Source: an uncultured Pelagibacteraceae bacterium
GTDB lineage: Bacteria; Pseudomonadota; Alphaproteobacteria; Pelagibacterales; Pelagibacteraceae
Length of the DNA stretch: 64,000 nucleotides
Reading direction: 5' to 3'
Assembly: GCA_902611845.1 (NCBI GenBank)
Contig: CACMAX010000001.1
Span: 1 to 64,000, forward strand
Part shown: positions 8,391-16,593 of the stretch, one piece after another
Position numbering within the stretch: position 1 is the stretch's first letter
How the letters are laid out: the number at the start of each line of letters is the position of its first letter
Position numbers and translations under genes: made by a program
Notes under the pieces: generated by a model
Databases searched by the model: none
Told to the model about the DNA's origin: nothing
What the model saw: the letters and a program-made list of their open reading frames with translations, nothing else

Positions 8391-9236
8391 TTATATTTCT
8401 CTACTTGGGTTCCCAAATACCTTCGTATTTCTTTTTACATTTTTAATAACAACTGAACCAATTCCTATATGACTATTTTTTCCAATAATTATATTATTAA
8501 TTAAATTTGCACATGGTGATATTAAAACATTATCCTCTACCTTTACACTACCACCAATATTTGATCCACCCGTTATAGTTACATTATTACCTATTTGGCT
8601 ATTATGTGCAATTTGAACAAGTGTATCAATCATTGTGTTATTTCCTATTTTTGTAAAACCGAAAGTGCCTTTGCTTATAACGCTATTAGAGCCAATTATA
8701 GAATTATCACCTATATGAACACCACCTGAAATAGGCATATGATAAATTTTTTTGCCTTTTCTCTCAAAAGAAAAACTTAGAGCCCCAATCACTGCCCCTG
8801 ACCTAATAATACAATTCTTTCCAATAATAGTGTTCTCTTTAATAATAACCCCTTCTTCTATAATTGAATTTTCACCTATTTGAATATTATTTTCTAAAAT
8901 ACTTTTTGAAGATATTTTGCTTAACTTAGAAATTTTGTTTTGAATTTTATTTTTAATTACAAATTTTTTTTTTAACAATAGATTATATATTTTCGAAAAT
9001 TCTAGTCTCGGACTTTTAGAAAATATTAAATTTTTTTTACTTCGTCTTAAATCAGTTAATATAACAGCGTTATTTGGTAATTTCTCACCTAAGTACTTTT
9101 TTTTATTAATAAATACAAGTGAGTTTGCCATTATATTATCTTTGGCACAAATTTTATTTATATACATTTTACAATTCTTATACTTTTTATCTAATTTAGA
9201 GAGATATATTTTTTGTTTAAGTCTAATATAATTCAT
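8391..9236 (-). CDS. LpxD-like left-handed beta-helix N-acyltransferase
   Basis: This 281-residue protein has hexapeptide repeats (for example IIGKNCIIRSGAVIG) running from about residue 110 to the end. IDTLVQIAHNSQIGNN matches the catalytic-histidine segment of LpxD, and GALSFSFERKG matches the LpxD loop before it. LpxD transfers a 3-hydroxyacyl chain from ACP to the amine of a UDP-linked glucosamine. The genomic setting is a variable surface-polysaccharide block, not the conserved bamA-lpxD-fabZ-lpxA cluster, so it is probably a paralogue acylating a different amino sugar. Its possible acyl donor is the nearby dedicated ACP; that link is inference. Confidence 0.75.
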   Translation of the reverse strand: MNYIRLKQKIYLSKLDKKYKNCKMYINKICAKDNIMANSLVFINKKKYLGEKLPNNAVILTDLRRSKKNLIFSKSPRLEFSKIYNLLLKKKFVIKNKIQNKISKLSKISSKSILENNIQIGENSIIEEGVIIKENTIIGKNCIIRSGAVIGALSFSFERKGKKIYHMPISGGVHIGDNSIIGSNSVISKGTFGFTKIGNNTMIDTLVQIAHNSQIGNNVTITGGSNIGGSVKVEDNVLISPCANLINNIIIGKNSHIGIGSVVIKNVKRNTKVFGNPSREI

Positions 9237-9239
9237 ATA

Positions 9240-10010
9240 TTAATTAAAAAATTGTTGAAATTTAAAAAAAATCTTTTTAAATAAAACCAAGAGACCACCA
9301 AGTCTATTTTTTTTTATTATCATATAATCTTCTGTTGCTTTTTTTAAATAATTACTAATACGTGTGCTGGTTCCTCCATGGTTCATAGAAACTATATATT
9401 GATTTGTATATATAATTTTGATCTTATTTAAAGAAAATAATCTTATAATATAATCATAGTCAGATGAAATTTTATATTGCAAATCATATTCACCTAGTAA
9501 CTCAATAATTTCTCTTTTAATAAATAGAGAAGTATGTGCAGGAACCCAACCTTTAAAAAGTTTTTCTTTATAAAAATCAGAGTTTAAAACTTTATTTTCT
9601 AAACTTGTTGGACTTGCAATCCATTTTCTAATTATTTTTTTGGAATTATAATTTTTCAATATAATATTTCCATAGACTACATCTGCATTATAATTTTGAA
9701 AAAAATTTACTATGTTTTCAAAACAATTTTCATTCATTATTTGATCGTTTGAATGTAATATAAATATAATCTCTCCTTCAATTTTCTTAAGACCTTTATT
9801 TAATGCAAAATAAATTCCATTATCATTTTCACTTATAATTTTTAAATCGCCTTTATAATTATTTTTAATAATTTCTAGTGTTCTATCTTTAGAAATATTA
9901 TCTACTATGATGAGCTCATAGTTTTTGAATGATTGTTTTTTAAGGGAGTTTAATGTTTCTATTATAGTTTCTTCACTATTATTAGTACAAGTAATAACAC
10001 TTATTTTCAT
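9240..10010 (-). CDS. Glycosyltransferase family 2 (WcaA-like)
   Basis: This GT-A fold enzyme of 256 residues has the N-terminal strand ISVITCTNN, IIVDNISKDRT, then NDNGIYFALNKGL and ILHSNDQI in place of a classical DxD, and a downstream segment with WVPAHTSLFIKREI. This pattern is shared by GT2 enzymes that add single sugars during O-antigen assembly at the cytoplasmic face. Donor and acceptor are unknown. It is packed 3 bases from the LpxD-like gene and 12 bases from the membrane protein, consistent with a single minus-strand transcript. Confidence 0.8.
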   Translation of the reverse strand: MKISVITCTNNSEETIIETLNSLKKQSFKNYELIIVDNISKDRTLEIIKNNYKGDLKIISENDNGIYFALNKGLKKIEGEIIFILHSNDQIMNENCFENIVNFFQNYNADVVYGNIILKNYNSKKIIRKWIASPTSLENKVLNSDFYKEKLFKGWVPAHTSLFIKREIIELLGEYDLQYKISSDYDYIIRLFSLNKIKIIYTNQYIVSMNHGGTSTRISNYLKKATEDYMIIKKNRLGGLLVLFKKIFFKFQQFFN

Positions 10011-10022
10011 ATCATTTAAGTT

Positions 10023-11705
10023 CTATTTATCCAAATAAACTACATTATAAGATAAACTTTTTTGTAAATTTGCATTTAAATAATTTCCATAATTCACACA
10101 AGGCGATTTAAAGTACATACAATACTCATTATTAGCAGGTTTATAAAATTTTTTTTCTGAAATATAAAATTCATTCAAAATCGGATAATCATTCTTATTA
10201 TTCATTGAATAAAATTTTGGCCACGGATAATTTGTATAATTTAATTCAATATTAATTATTCTATTAATATTTTTAACAGTAAAAACACACAAACAAATAC
10301 TGAGAATTACTAAATATTTTTTTTTATAATTATTTTTTTGTTTAAAGAATTTCAAACCAATAAAACTAAAAAGTGTAGCGATTAAAGCTATATTGTATGA
10401 ATAACCATATCTAAAGACAGGTAATTTAATTAACCAAATTATATTAAAAATAATTAATAGTGAAATAGTTATTAGTATATGTTTGTTAATGTCTAAATTT
10501 TCTTCAAATTTATTTTTTTTTAGTCTAAAAAAAATAAAGAATACAATTAAACTTAATGATAAATATATTGAGATTATATTTATCATGAATAAAAAATGTT
10601 TGGAGGACCAAGTACTGACCCAATTAAAATTTTTAGAATATTGATCTATTTTGAGTAGTTTATCATTTTTTTTACTATTATTTATGTAATCAGGCCAACC
10701 TTTTGCCCAAGCTTCATTCTCTATTGATACATTTTTACTTAAACTTTTGTTTGACCATTTAAAATTATCAAAGCACAAGCTAGTTACAGGAAAAATTAAA
10801 CATCCAGAAATTAATAAATTTTTTATTACCCATATAGTAAAAAAAATTGAGATAAAATATAATCTTTTATATTTAAAAAAATCAAAAATTTTAATTTTAT
10901 CCCAAATTAGAAATATAAAGAAGAAAGATAATATTAAAATAATTTTATTTAAAATAATAAAAAGAATTAATAGAAAAGTATTTAAAACTTCTTTTATATT
11001 AAACTGATTCTTTAAGATTAAAGATAAAAGATAAAAAAAAAGTAAGTGAGATGGCGTGTCATTTCCATATTCGCTATACCTATTCATTTTATAGAACATG
11101 AAAATCTGGACAAAAATTAAAAAATAAAACTCGATATTATATTTATTCAGTTTAATTAAATTAAATGTTCTTGATATAAAATTAACTAGAATAGCACTAA
11201 AAATTAATGCTGAAGGCAAAACAATACCATTAATACCAATGACAAAGTTATTTAGTATAGCGGACGTATGTTGTAAAATAGATGCATGTGCATATCTAAA
11301 ATGAAGATTTGATAATCCAATAATAATTTTTTCATTATTTAAAATATTAATATATGGCAAATGATAAAGACCTGCATCAGGTCTATAAACATTGCTTCCA
11401 ATAATAAGAAGGGAGATTATTAACGTAGATAGAAAGCAAAAAATATAAAATTCTATATCAAGAAAGAAATTTTTTAAATGTCGATAAATAAATGTTAGTA
11501 AAAATAATATAGTGATAGAGTTAATAGTATTATTAAGTGGTAAGAAAAAATTTAAAAGTAAGGCTGAAAAAGAAATTAGTATTATTCCGTAAATAAGTTG
11601 GGTAGAATAGGTAATATAATTATTTTCTTTTTTTGATATAAAATATGTTCCAAGAGGAACAATCAAAAAATGTAACAGATAGATTTTTAGAAACAAAAAA
11701 AACAT
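10023..11705 (-). CDS. Polytopic membrane protein, resembles LIC_10190/GT-C-like family
   Basis: This is a large hydrophobic protein with roughly a dozen membrane segments. The tracked ORF starts at a TTG inside the divergent glycosyltransferase; I prefer the ATG at 11705 (residue 30 of that ORF, MFFLFLKIYLL), giving 560 residues and no overlap. The segment RPDAGLYHLPYINIL followed by GLSNLHFRYAHAS resembles the D-x-LYHLP and GLxNLHxRF stretches I associate with LIC_10190-type membrane proteins, thought to be sugar transferases or polymerase-like factors. Context supports a role in surface glycan assembly. The specific function is not known to me. Confidence 0.6.
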   Translation of the reverse strand: MFFLFLKIYLLHFLIVPLGTYFISKKENNYITYSTQLIYGIILISFSALLLNFFLPLNNTINSITILFLLTFIYRHLKNFFLDIEFYIFCFLSTLIISLLIIGSNVYRPDAGLYHLPYINILNNEKIIIGLSNLHFRYAHASILQHTSAILNNFVIGINGIVLPSALIFSAILVNFISRTFNLIKLNKYNIEFYFLIFVQIFMFYKMNRYSEYGNDTPSHLLFFYLLSLILKNQFNIKEVLNTFLLILFIILNKIILILSFFFIFLIWDKIKIFDFFKYKRLYFISIFFTIWVIKNLLISGCLIFPVTSLCFDNFKWSNKSLSKNVSIENEAWAKGWPDYINNSKKNDKLLKIDQYSKNFNWVSTWSSKHFLFMINIISIYLSLSLIVFFIFFRLKKNKFEENLDINKHILITISLLIIFNIIWLIKLPVFRYGYSYNIALIATLFSFIGLKFFKQKNNYKKKYLVILSICLCVFTVKNINRIINIELNYTNYPWPKFYSMNNKNDYPILNEFYISEKKFYKPANNEYCMYFKSPCVNYGNYLNANLQKSLSYNVVYLDK

Positions 11706-11709
11706 TTTT

Positions 11710-12420
11710 ATGAATAATGTTGAAATAACTATAATTATACCAGTTTTTAATGAAATAAATACATTAGAAAAACTTTTAGAAAAAATAAACAAAATTAACT
11801 TGAAAAAACAAATTATAATAATTGATGATTATTCAACTGACGGGTCTAGGCAATTAATTGAAAAATTTGATCAAGATAACTTAAAAAAGATTTTTCATGG
11901 GAAAAATTATGGAAAAGGCGCATGTATAATTAGTTCTCAAAAATATGTTGTTGGAGAGTATACAATTATACAAGACGCAGATCTGGAATACGATCCAAAC
12001 GATATAGTCAAAATTTATACTCAAGCTAAATCAAAAAATTGTGATGTTGTATATGGCTCAAGAGTGCTCAATAAAAATAAATATCAAAAATTGGAAAATT
12101 TTAGTCATAGAGTTAGAATTTATGGAAATGTATTTCTTACATACCTTTCGAATATTTTAAACAATCAAAATTTAACTGATGCACACACATGTTACAAATT
12201 ATTTAAAAGTCAAATATTTAAAAATATCAGTTTAAAAGAAAAAGATTTTTCTTTTTGTCCAGAAATTACAACCAAACTATCTTTAAAAAAAATCTCAATA
12301 AAAGAAATTCCCATTAATTATCAAGGCAGAACCTATTCAGAGGGGAAAAAAATTGTTGCCACCGATGGTTTTAAAGCTATTAAGACTTTGATAAAATATA
12401 GATTTTTTTCTCATGATTAA
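11710..12420 (+). CDS. Glycosyltransferase family 2, DPM1-like polyprenyl-phosphate sugar synthase
   Basis: This 236-residue GT2 enzyme begins ITIIIPVFNE, with IIDDYSTDGS and QDADLEYDP (the DAD metal site followed by the LEYDP motif typical of dolichyl/undecaprenyl-phosphate mannose or glucose synthases). These enzymes move a sugar from a nucleotide onto a polyprenyl phosphate for use by periplasmic GT-C transferases. It has no C-terminal membrane segments. Its start lies 4 bases from that of the divergent polytopic membrane protein. It overlaps the FkbM gene by 8 bases. Confidence 0.8.
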   Translation: MNNVEITIIIPVFNEINTLEKLLEKINKINLKKQIIIIDDYSTDGSRQLIEKFDQDNLKKIFHGKNYGKGACIISSQKYVVGEYTIIQDADLEYDPNDIVKIYTQAKSKNCDVVYGSRVLNKNKYQKLENFSHRVRIYGNVFLTYLSNILNNQNLTDAHTCYKLFKSQIFKNISLKEKDFSFCPEITTKLSLKKISIKEIPINYQGRTYSEGKKIVATDGFKAIKTLIKYRFFSHD

Positions 12421-13237
12421 TTTTGTTAAATATAGGTTAATAAAGTTTCTTGAAAAAATCCCATTTATTCAATTATTAATATATAACAATCTAATTTATT
12501 TTAAATTTTTATTACCTCATGATAAAGATTATTTTGCCTTAAAATTGATTTTTAATAAAAATGAAAAAAATAGCTTTCTAGATGTTGGGGGTAATATTGG
12601 AATATCAACACTAGGATTTAGACAATTAGGATTTAATAAAAATGATATTTTAATATTTGAGCCAGATGAATATTTATTCTCAAAATATTTAGTAAAAATT
12701 CGAAATAAACAAAAAAAAATTAAAATATTTAATTTTGGTTTATCCAATAAAAATCAAAACTTGGATTTATTTAGAGCATTTTATCAAAACATTTTTATAC
12801 ATTTTAACAATAGCTTCGACTTAAATTATTTAAAAAATAAAATTAAGGAAAATTATCCTGAAAATTATAAGAGTTTTAGTTATAAAAAAAAAAAATTTGT
12901 TCTTAAGAAATTTGATGATCTGAATATACATAAAAAAATTTCATTTATTAAAATTGATGTAGAAGGACTTGATCACTTAGTAATTAAAGGTATGAAAAAG
13001 TTGATTATAAAACAGAAACCTGTTTTTTTGATCGAATTTAATAAATCAAATTTTAAAATAATATACGATTTTTTCAAAAAAAAATATGATTGCTATATTT
13101 ACATGTTAGAAAAAAATTATTTAAAAAAAATTTTACTTAAAGATTTAAATAAAATAAAAAACTTTCAAACACCTGATATCCAGTATACAAAAAATAGTTT
13201 TAATATTTATTTTATACCAAAAGACCATATTTTTTAG
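12413..13237 (+). CDS. FkbM-family methyltransferase
   Basis: This 274-residue protein has the SAM-binding motif FLDVGGNIGIST near residue 56, the acidic loop FEPDEYL, and the FkbM signature IKIDVEGLDHLVIKGM. FkbM enzymes O-methylate sugars or polyketides; in surface clusters they commonly methylate a glycan residue. It is translationally coupled to the preceding glycosyltransferase by an 8-base overlap, and a 61-base spacer separates it from gmd. Confidence 0.8.
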   Translation: MINFVKYRLIKFLEKIPFIQLLIYNNLIYFKFLLPHDKDYFALKLIFNKNEKNSFLDVGGNIGISTLGFRQLGFNKNDILIFEPDEYLFSKYLVKIRNKQKKIKIFNFGLSNKNQNLDLFRAFYQNIFIHFNNSFDLNYLKNKIKENYPENYKSFSYKKKKFVLKKFDDLNIHKKISFIKIDVEGLDHLVIKGMKKLIIKQKPVFLIEFNKSNFKIIYDFFKKKYDCYIYMLEKNYLKKILLKDLNKIKNFQTPDIQYTKNSFNIYFIPKDHIF

Positions 13238-13298
13238 AAAAAATTCAAATTAGATTTGCAATTTTATTATACTAGAGTATTAGATTTACTAATAACAT

Positions 13299-14336
13299 AT
13301 GGCAAAAAAAGCATTAATATTTGGGGTAACTGGGCAAGATGGATCTTATTTATCAAAGTTTCTTTTGAAAAAGGGCTATGTTGTTCATGGAATTAAGAGG
13401 CGTGGATCTACATTAAATACTGAAAGAATAGACGACATATATACAGACCCTTTAATTAAAAAAAATAACTTTTTTTTACATTATGGAGACATAACAGATT
13501 CACTTTCAGTAAATAATATTATTAAAAAAATTCAGCCAGATGAAATTTATAATTTGGCTGCTCAATCACACGTTGCGGTTTCGTTTGAAATTCCAGAGTA
13601 TACATCTAATGCTGATGCTTTAGGTACACTGAGAATTTTGGAGGCTATCTCAAAATCCCGAAAAAAAATTAAATTTTACCAGGCCGGTTCATCAGAAATG
13701 TTTGGAAAAGTTCAGGAAACGCCACAGAATGAGAATACACCCTTTTATCCTAGAAGCCCTTATGGTGCTGCAAAATTATATTCACACTGGATAACAGTAA
13801 ATTATAGAGAATCGTATAAAATCTTTGCATGTAATGGAATTTTATTTAATCATGAAAGTCCATTAAGAGGAGAGACTTTTGTAACCAAGAAGGTTGTACG
13901 TGCATTATGTAAAATAAAATTCAAAAAACAAAAGAAATTATTTATTGGTAATCTTTATTCAAAAAGAGATTGGGGTCATGCTGAAGATTATGTTATTGCA
14001 ATGTGGAAAATGCTTCAGCAAAAAAATCCTAGCGATTTTGTTATCTGTACTGGCAAACAATATACAATAAAACAATTTATCAACTTTACAGCAAAAAAAT
14101 TAGGAATAAAAATAGTTTGGAAAGGGAGAGGAATTAACGAAAAAGGTTTTGATCAAAATAATAATTGCGTAATTGAATGTAAAAGTAAATATTTTAGACC
14201 TGCCGAAGTAGATTCATTAAAAGGTGATTATTCAAAAGCAAAAAAAATTCTTAATTGGAGGCCAAAACATAATATCCATTCTTTAATTGATGATATGATT
14301 AAATATGAAATTAAGAATTTAAATAATGATAGATAA
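13299..14336 (+). CDS. gmd: GDP-mannose 4,6-dehydratase
   Basis: Gmd converts GDP-mannose to GDP-4-keto-6-deoxymannose, the first step to GDP-L-fucose. This 345-residue extended SDR shows the NADP motif GVTGQDGSYL, the Gmd-specific GIKRR, the YNLAAQSHV strand, SSEMFGK, and the catalytic YGAAK pair. It has full family length with no lesions seen. It overlaps the fcl gene by 11 bases, the classic gmd-fcl pair, and lies about 1 kb upstream of the 5S gene, within the SAR11-type hypervariable region. Confidence 0.95.
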   Translation: MAKKALIFGVTGQDGSYLSKFLLKKGYVVHGIKRRGSTLNTERIDDIYTDPLIKKNNFFLHYGDITDSLSVNNIIKKIQPDEIYNLAAQSHVAVSFEIPEYTSNADALGTLRILEAISKSRKKIKFYQAGSSEMFGKVQETPQNENTPFYPRSPYGAAKLYSHWITVNYRESYKIFACNGILFNHESPLRGETFVTKKVVRALCKIKFKKQKKLFIGNLYSKRDWGHAEDYVIAMWKMLQQKNPSDFVICTGKQYTIKQFINFTAKKLGIKIVWKGRGINEKGFDQNNNCVIECKSKYFRPAEVDSLKGDYSKAKKILNWRPKHNIHSLIDDMIKYEIKNLNNDR

Positions 14337-15279
14337 AAAATCAAAAATCTTCATAGCAGGTCATAATGGCATGGTTGGATCTGCAATTTTAAAGTATTTT
14401 AAAAAAAAAGAATTTAAAAATCTTTTAACTATAGATAGAAAAAAACTTGATTTAAGAAATCAAAATAATGTCAATAATTATCTAAAAAAAATAAAACCAG
14501 ATGCAGTTATATTAGCAGCAGCTAGGGTCGGCGGCATTAATGCAAATAACGAAAAAAGAGCAGAATTTATTTATGATAATTTATCAATTCAAAATAATGT
14601 AATACACGGTAGCTATATTAATAACGTAAAAAATTTAATATTTCTGGGTTCTAGTTGTGTCTATCCTAAATTTAGTAGAATACCAATAAAAGAGACTGAA
14701 CTTTTATCTAACTACTTAGAAAAAACAAATGAACCATATGCGATTGCTAAAATAGCAGGTATTAAGATGTGTGAAAGTTATAATTTGCAATATGGAGTAA
14801 ACTATAAATGTTTAATGCCATGTAATTCATATGGTATAAATGATAATTATGATCCATTGTATTCACATTTTTTTCCAGCGTTAATAAAAAAAATAATAGA
14901 TGCACTAAGGTCTAAAAAAGACCATATTAAAATTTGGGGATCTGGTAAACCTTTAAGGGAACTTATATATGCAGATGATATAGCTGACGCATGTTATTTT
15001 TTTCTTACGAAAAAAACAAAACATTCACTTATTAATATAGGTTCAGGAAAAGATAATTCAATAAATTTCTATGCTAAATTTATAATGAATCATTTAGGCG
15101 TAAGTTTAAAAATAATCCATGAAAAAAAAAAATTGGAGGGTACGTTTAGAAAAGTTTTAAATGTAAATTTAGCAAAAAAGTATGGATGGTCTTTCAAAAC
15201 ATCTCTTGAGGATGGGACATCTAAAACAATAAATGATTATTTACATAAAGAAATCTTAATTAAAAAAAAACAAGTATAA
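14326..15279 (+). CDS. fcl: GDP-L-fucose synthase (epimerase/reductase)
   Basis: This enzyme epimerises and reduces the Gmd product to GDP-L-fucose using NADPH. The 317-residue protein has the cofactor motif AGHNGMVGSAI, AAARVGGI, the SSCVYP strand with its catalytic serine and cysteine, and YAIAKIAG (Tyr and Lys). All are characteristic of WcaG/Fcl. It overlaps gmd by 11 bases. After the stop there are 20 bases before the apparent 5S promoter, and no terminator hairpin was seen. Confidence 0.95.
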   Translation: MIDKKSKIFIAGHNGMVGSAILKYFKKKEFKNLLTIDRKKLDLRNQNNVNNYLKKIKPDAVILAAARVGGINANNEKRAEFIYDNLSIQNNVIHGSYINNVKNLIFLGSSCVYPKFSRIPIKETELLSNYLEKTNEPYAIAKIAGIKMCESYNLQYGVNYKCLMPCNSYGINDNYDPLYSHFFPALIKKIIDALRSKKDHIKIWGSGKPLRELIYADDIADACYFFLTKKTKHSLINIGSGKDNSINFYAKFIMNHLGVSLKIIHEKKKLEGTFRKVLNVNLAKKYGWSFKTSLEDGTSKTINDYLHKEILIKKKQV

Positions 15280-15299
15280 TTAAAATAATTTTGCAATAT

Positions 15300-15327
15300 T
15301 TGACTTTTGTACTCTTTATGGTATCAA
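15300..15327 (+). promoter_or_regulatory. Putative sigma-70 promoter of the 5S rRNA gene
   Basis: TTGACT (15300-15305) and TATCAA (15322-15327) are separated by 16 bases. Transcription would begin about 5-8 bases downstream, which coincides with the predicted 5' end of 5S rRNA at 15332. The 5S gene is not preceded by 23S here, so a private promoter is biologically required. Seen by eye; not tested. Confidence 0.6.
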
Positions 15328-15331
15328 AATA

Positions 15332-15450
15332 TTGCCTGGTGATTATTGCGAAGGTGTTATACCCGATCCCATTCCGAACTCGGAAGTCAAGCCCTCCAGC
15401 GCCGATGGTACTTTGTCTTAAGACATGGAAGAGTAGGACATTGCCAGGCT
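15332..15450 (+). rRNA. rrf: 5S ribosomal RNA, detached from 16S-23S
   Basis: The 119-base region has the conserved 5S blocks CCCGATCCCATTCCGAACTC and GATGGTACT. Its ends, TGCCTGG and CCAGGC, pair as the terminal helix. The gene before it encodes a sugar enzyme, not 23S rRNA, so the 5S stands apart from the rest of the rRNA operon. In SAR11 genomes a hypervariable region is known to lie between 23S and 5S, which matches. No terminator follows; the next start codon is 7 bases after the 3' end, so the transcript may continue into the epimerase, with the 5S cut out by RNase processing. Ends are good to within a few bases. Confidence 0.95.
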
Positions 15451-15457
15451 ATCCTTA

Positions 15458-16351
15458 ATGAAAAAATTTATTGTAGTAACTGGTGGTGCTGGTTTTGTAG
15501 GTTCAAACTTAATCAAGTTACTTATTAGTAAAACAAAATTTAAAATAATTAGTTTAGATAATTATTCAACTGGAACAACAAAAAATCATATTTTGTCTAA
15601 ACGAATAATTTATTTAAGAGGAAATACAATAAAGATAAGTTCAAAATTAGAAAAATATAAGAATAAAATCGACTCCATTTTCCATTTTGGAGAATTTTCA
15701 AGAATCTACCAAAGTTTTAAATATTTTAATCAATGTTACGAATCTAATTCGATTGGTAGTAAAGAGGTTTTCAAATTTTGCTTAGATAACAAAATAAAAT
15801 TAATTTATTCTGCAACCTCTGCATCATTAGGTCAAAAAGGTAACGATAAAAATTTATCTCCTTATGCTTTTACAAAATCAAAAAATTTGGAATTATTAGA
15901 AAATTTAAAAAAATGGTTTAGTTTAAAATTTGAAATTATTTTTTTCTACAATGTTTATGGCAGCAATCAAATAGAACAAGGAAACATGGCAACTGTTATT
16001 GGAATATTTCAAAATCAGTATAAAAAAAAAATACCACTTTCTGTTGTTAAGCCAGGGACGCAGACAAGGAGATTTACACATATATACGACACTATTGATA
16101 TTTGTTATATGGCATGGAGAAAAAATAAATGCTCATATTACAGCATAAGTCATAAAAAACCTTATTCAATTATCGATGTGGCAAAAATGTTTAATTCGAA
16201 AATACGATATTTACCAGCTAGAGTAGGCGAAAGATATGCATCAGCATTAACTAATATGTCTTTTAATAACAAAGTAATTAAATATTATGGAAAAATAAAT
16301 TTGAAAGATTACATAACATCGTTTATTAAAAGCAGAAATAATAAATTATGA
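15458..16351 (+). CDS. NAD-dependent sugar epimerase/dehydratase
   Basis: This extended SDR protein of 297 residues has the NAD motif [11 protein letters not shown] at the N-terminus and LDNYSTG, as in UDP-glucose 4-epimerases. [13 protein letters not shown] is found in place of the usual HxAA strand, then SATSASLG and [12 protein letters not shown] (a YxxxK active site). NVYGSNQ and TRRFTHIYD also match. The substrate is likely a nucleotide sugar for the surface glycan. The ATG is only 7 bases beyond the 5S 3' end, with no Shine-Dalgarno in the gap. Its stop overlaps the rpmJ start as ATGA. Confidence 0.8.
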   Translation: MKKFIVVTGGAGFVGSNLIKLLISKTKFKIISLDNYSTGTTKNHILSKRIIYLRGNTIKISSKLEKYKNKIDSIFHFGEFSRIYQSFKYFNQCYESNSIGSKEVFKFCLDNKIKLIYSATSASLGQKGNDKNLSPYAFTKSKNLELLENLKKWFSLKFEIIFFYNVYGSNQIEQGNMATVIGIFQNQYKKKIPLSVVKPGTQTRRFTHIYDTIDICYMAWRKNKCSYYSISHKKPYSIIDVAKMFNSKIRYLPARVGERYASALTNMSFNNKVIKYYGKINLKDYITSFIKSRNNKL

Positions 16352-16473
16352 AAATTGCTAGTTCTTTAAAGTCGTTGAAAAAAAGAGATCTTAATTCTAA
16401 ATTAGTAAGACGAAGAGGAAGAGTTTACATAATAAATAAAAAAAATCCCAAATTTAAAGCTAGACAAAAATAG
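16348..16473 (+). CDS. rpmJ: 50S ribosomal protein L36
   Basis: Absent from the ORF track because it is short. Reading from ATG at 16348 gives a 41-residue basic protein, [14 protein letters not shown] at the start, with [13 protein letters not shown] in the middle and FKARQK at the end. This is the long, cysteine-free form of L36 common in Alphaproteobacteria, which does not bind zinc. The start overlaps the epimerase stop by four bases (ATGA), so a core ribosomal gene is translationally coupled to an accessory sugar gene at the edge of the variable region. Confidence 0.93.
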   Translation: MKIASSLKSLKKRDLNSKLVRRRGRVYIINKKNPKFKARQK

Positions 16474-16481
16474 AGTCTACG

Positions 16482-16592
16482 ATGGATAATGAGAACCATA
16501 AAAATACATGGAATAACTTCACAAAATTTGTGTTGTGGGGCTCTGTTGCGGTTGTTGTTATTTTAATTTTAATGGCAATATTTCTTTTATAA
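16482..16592 (+). CDS. aa3-type cytochrome c oxidase subunit IV-like peptide
   Basis: Absent from the ORF track. The 36-residue product starts MDNENHKNTWNNF and continues as a single hydrophobic helix rich in Val, Ile and Leu from about residue 15 to the end. The pattern of a short charged head with T-W-x-x-F followed by one membrane segment is that of the bacterial aa3 cytochrome oxidase subunit IV family. In Alphaproteobacteria this tiny gene is often found beside the transhydrogenase genes, as here (one base before pntAA). It would sit in the inner membrane on the oxidase. Confidence 0.75.
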   Translation: MDNENHKNTWNNFTKFVLWGSVAVVVILILMAIFLL

Positions 16593-16593
16593 A

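Noticed and set aside
13278-13294. Inverted repeat TATTAG-ATTTA-CTAATA just before gmd, considered as terminator or operator
   Set aside because: Only 6 bp of mostly A-T pairs and no T tract; such palindromes are expected by chance in DNA this AT-rich.
15346-15528. 60-residue plus-strand ORF in the track
   Set aside because: It lies across the 5S rRNA and the epimerase start; the reading is an artefact of rRNA sequence.
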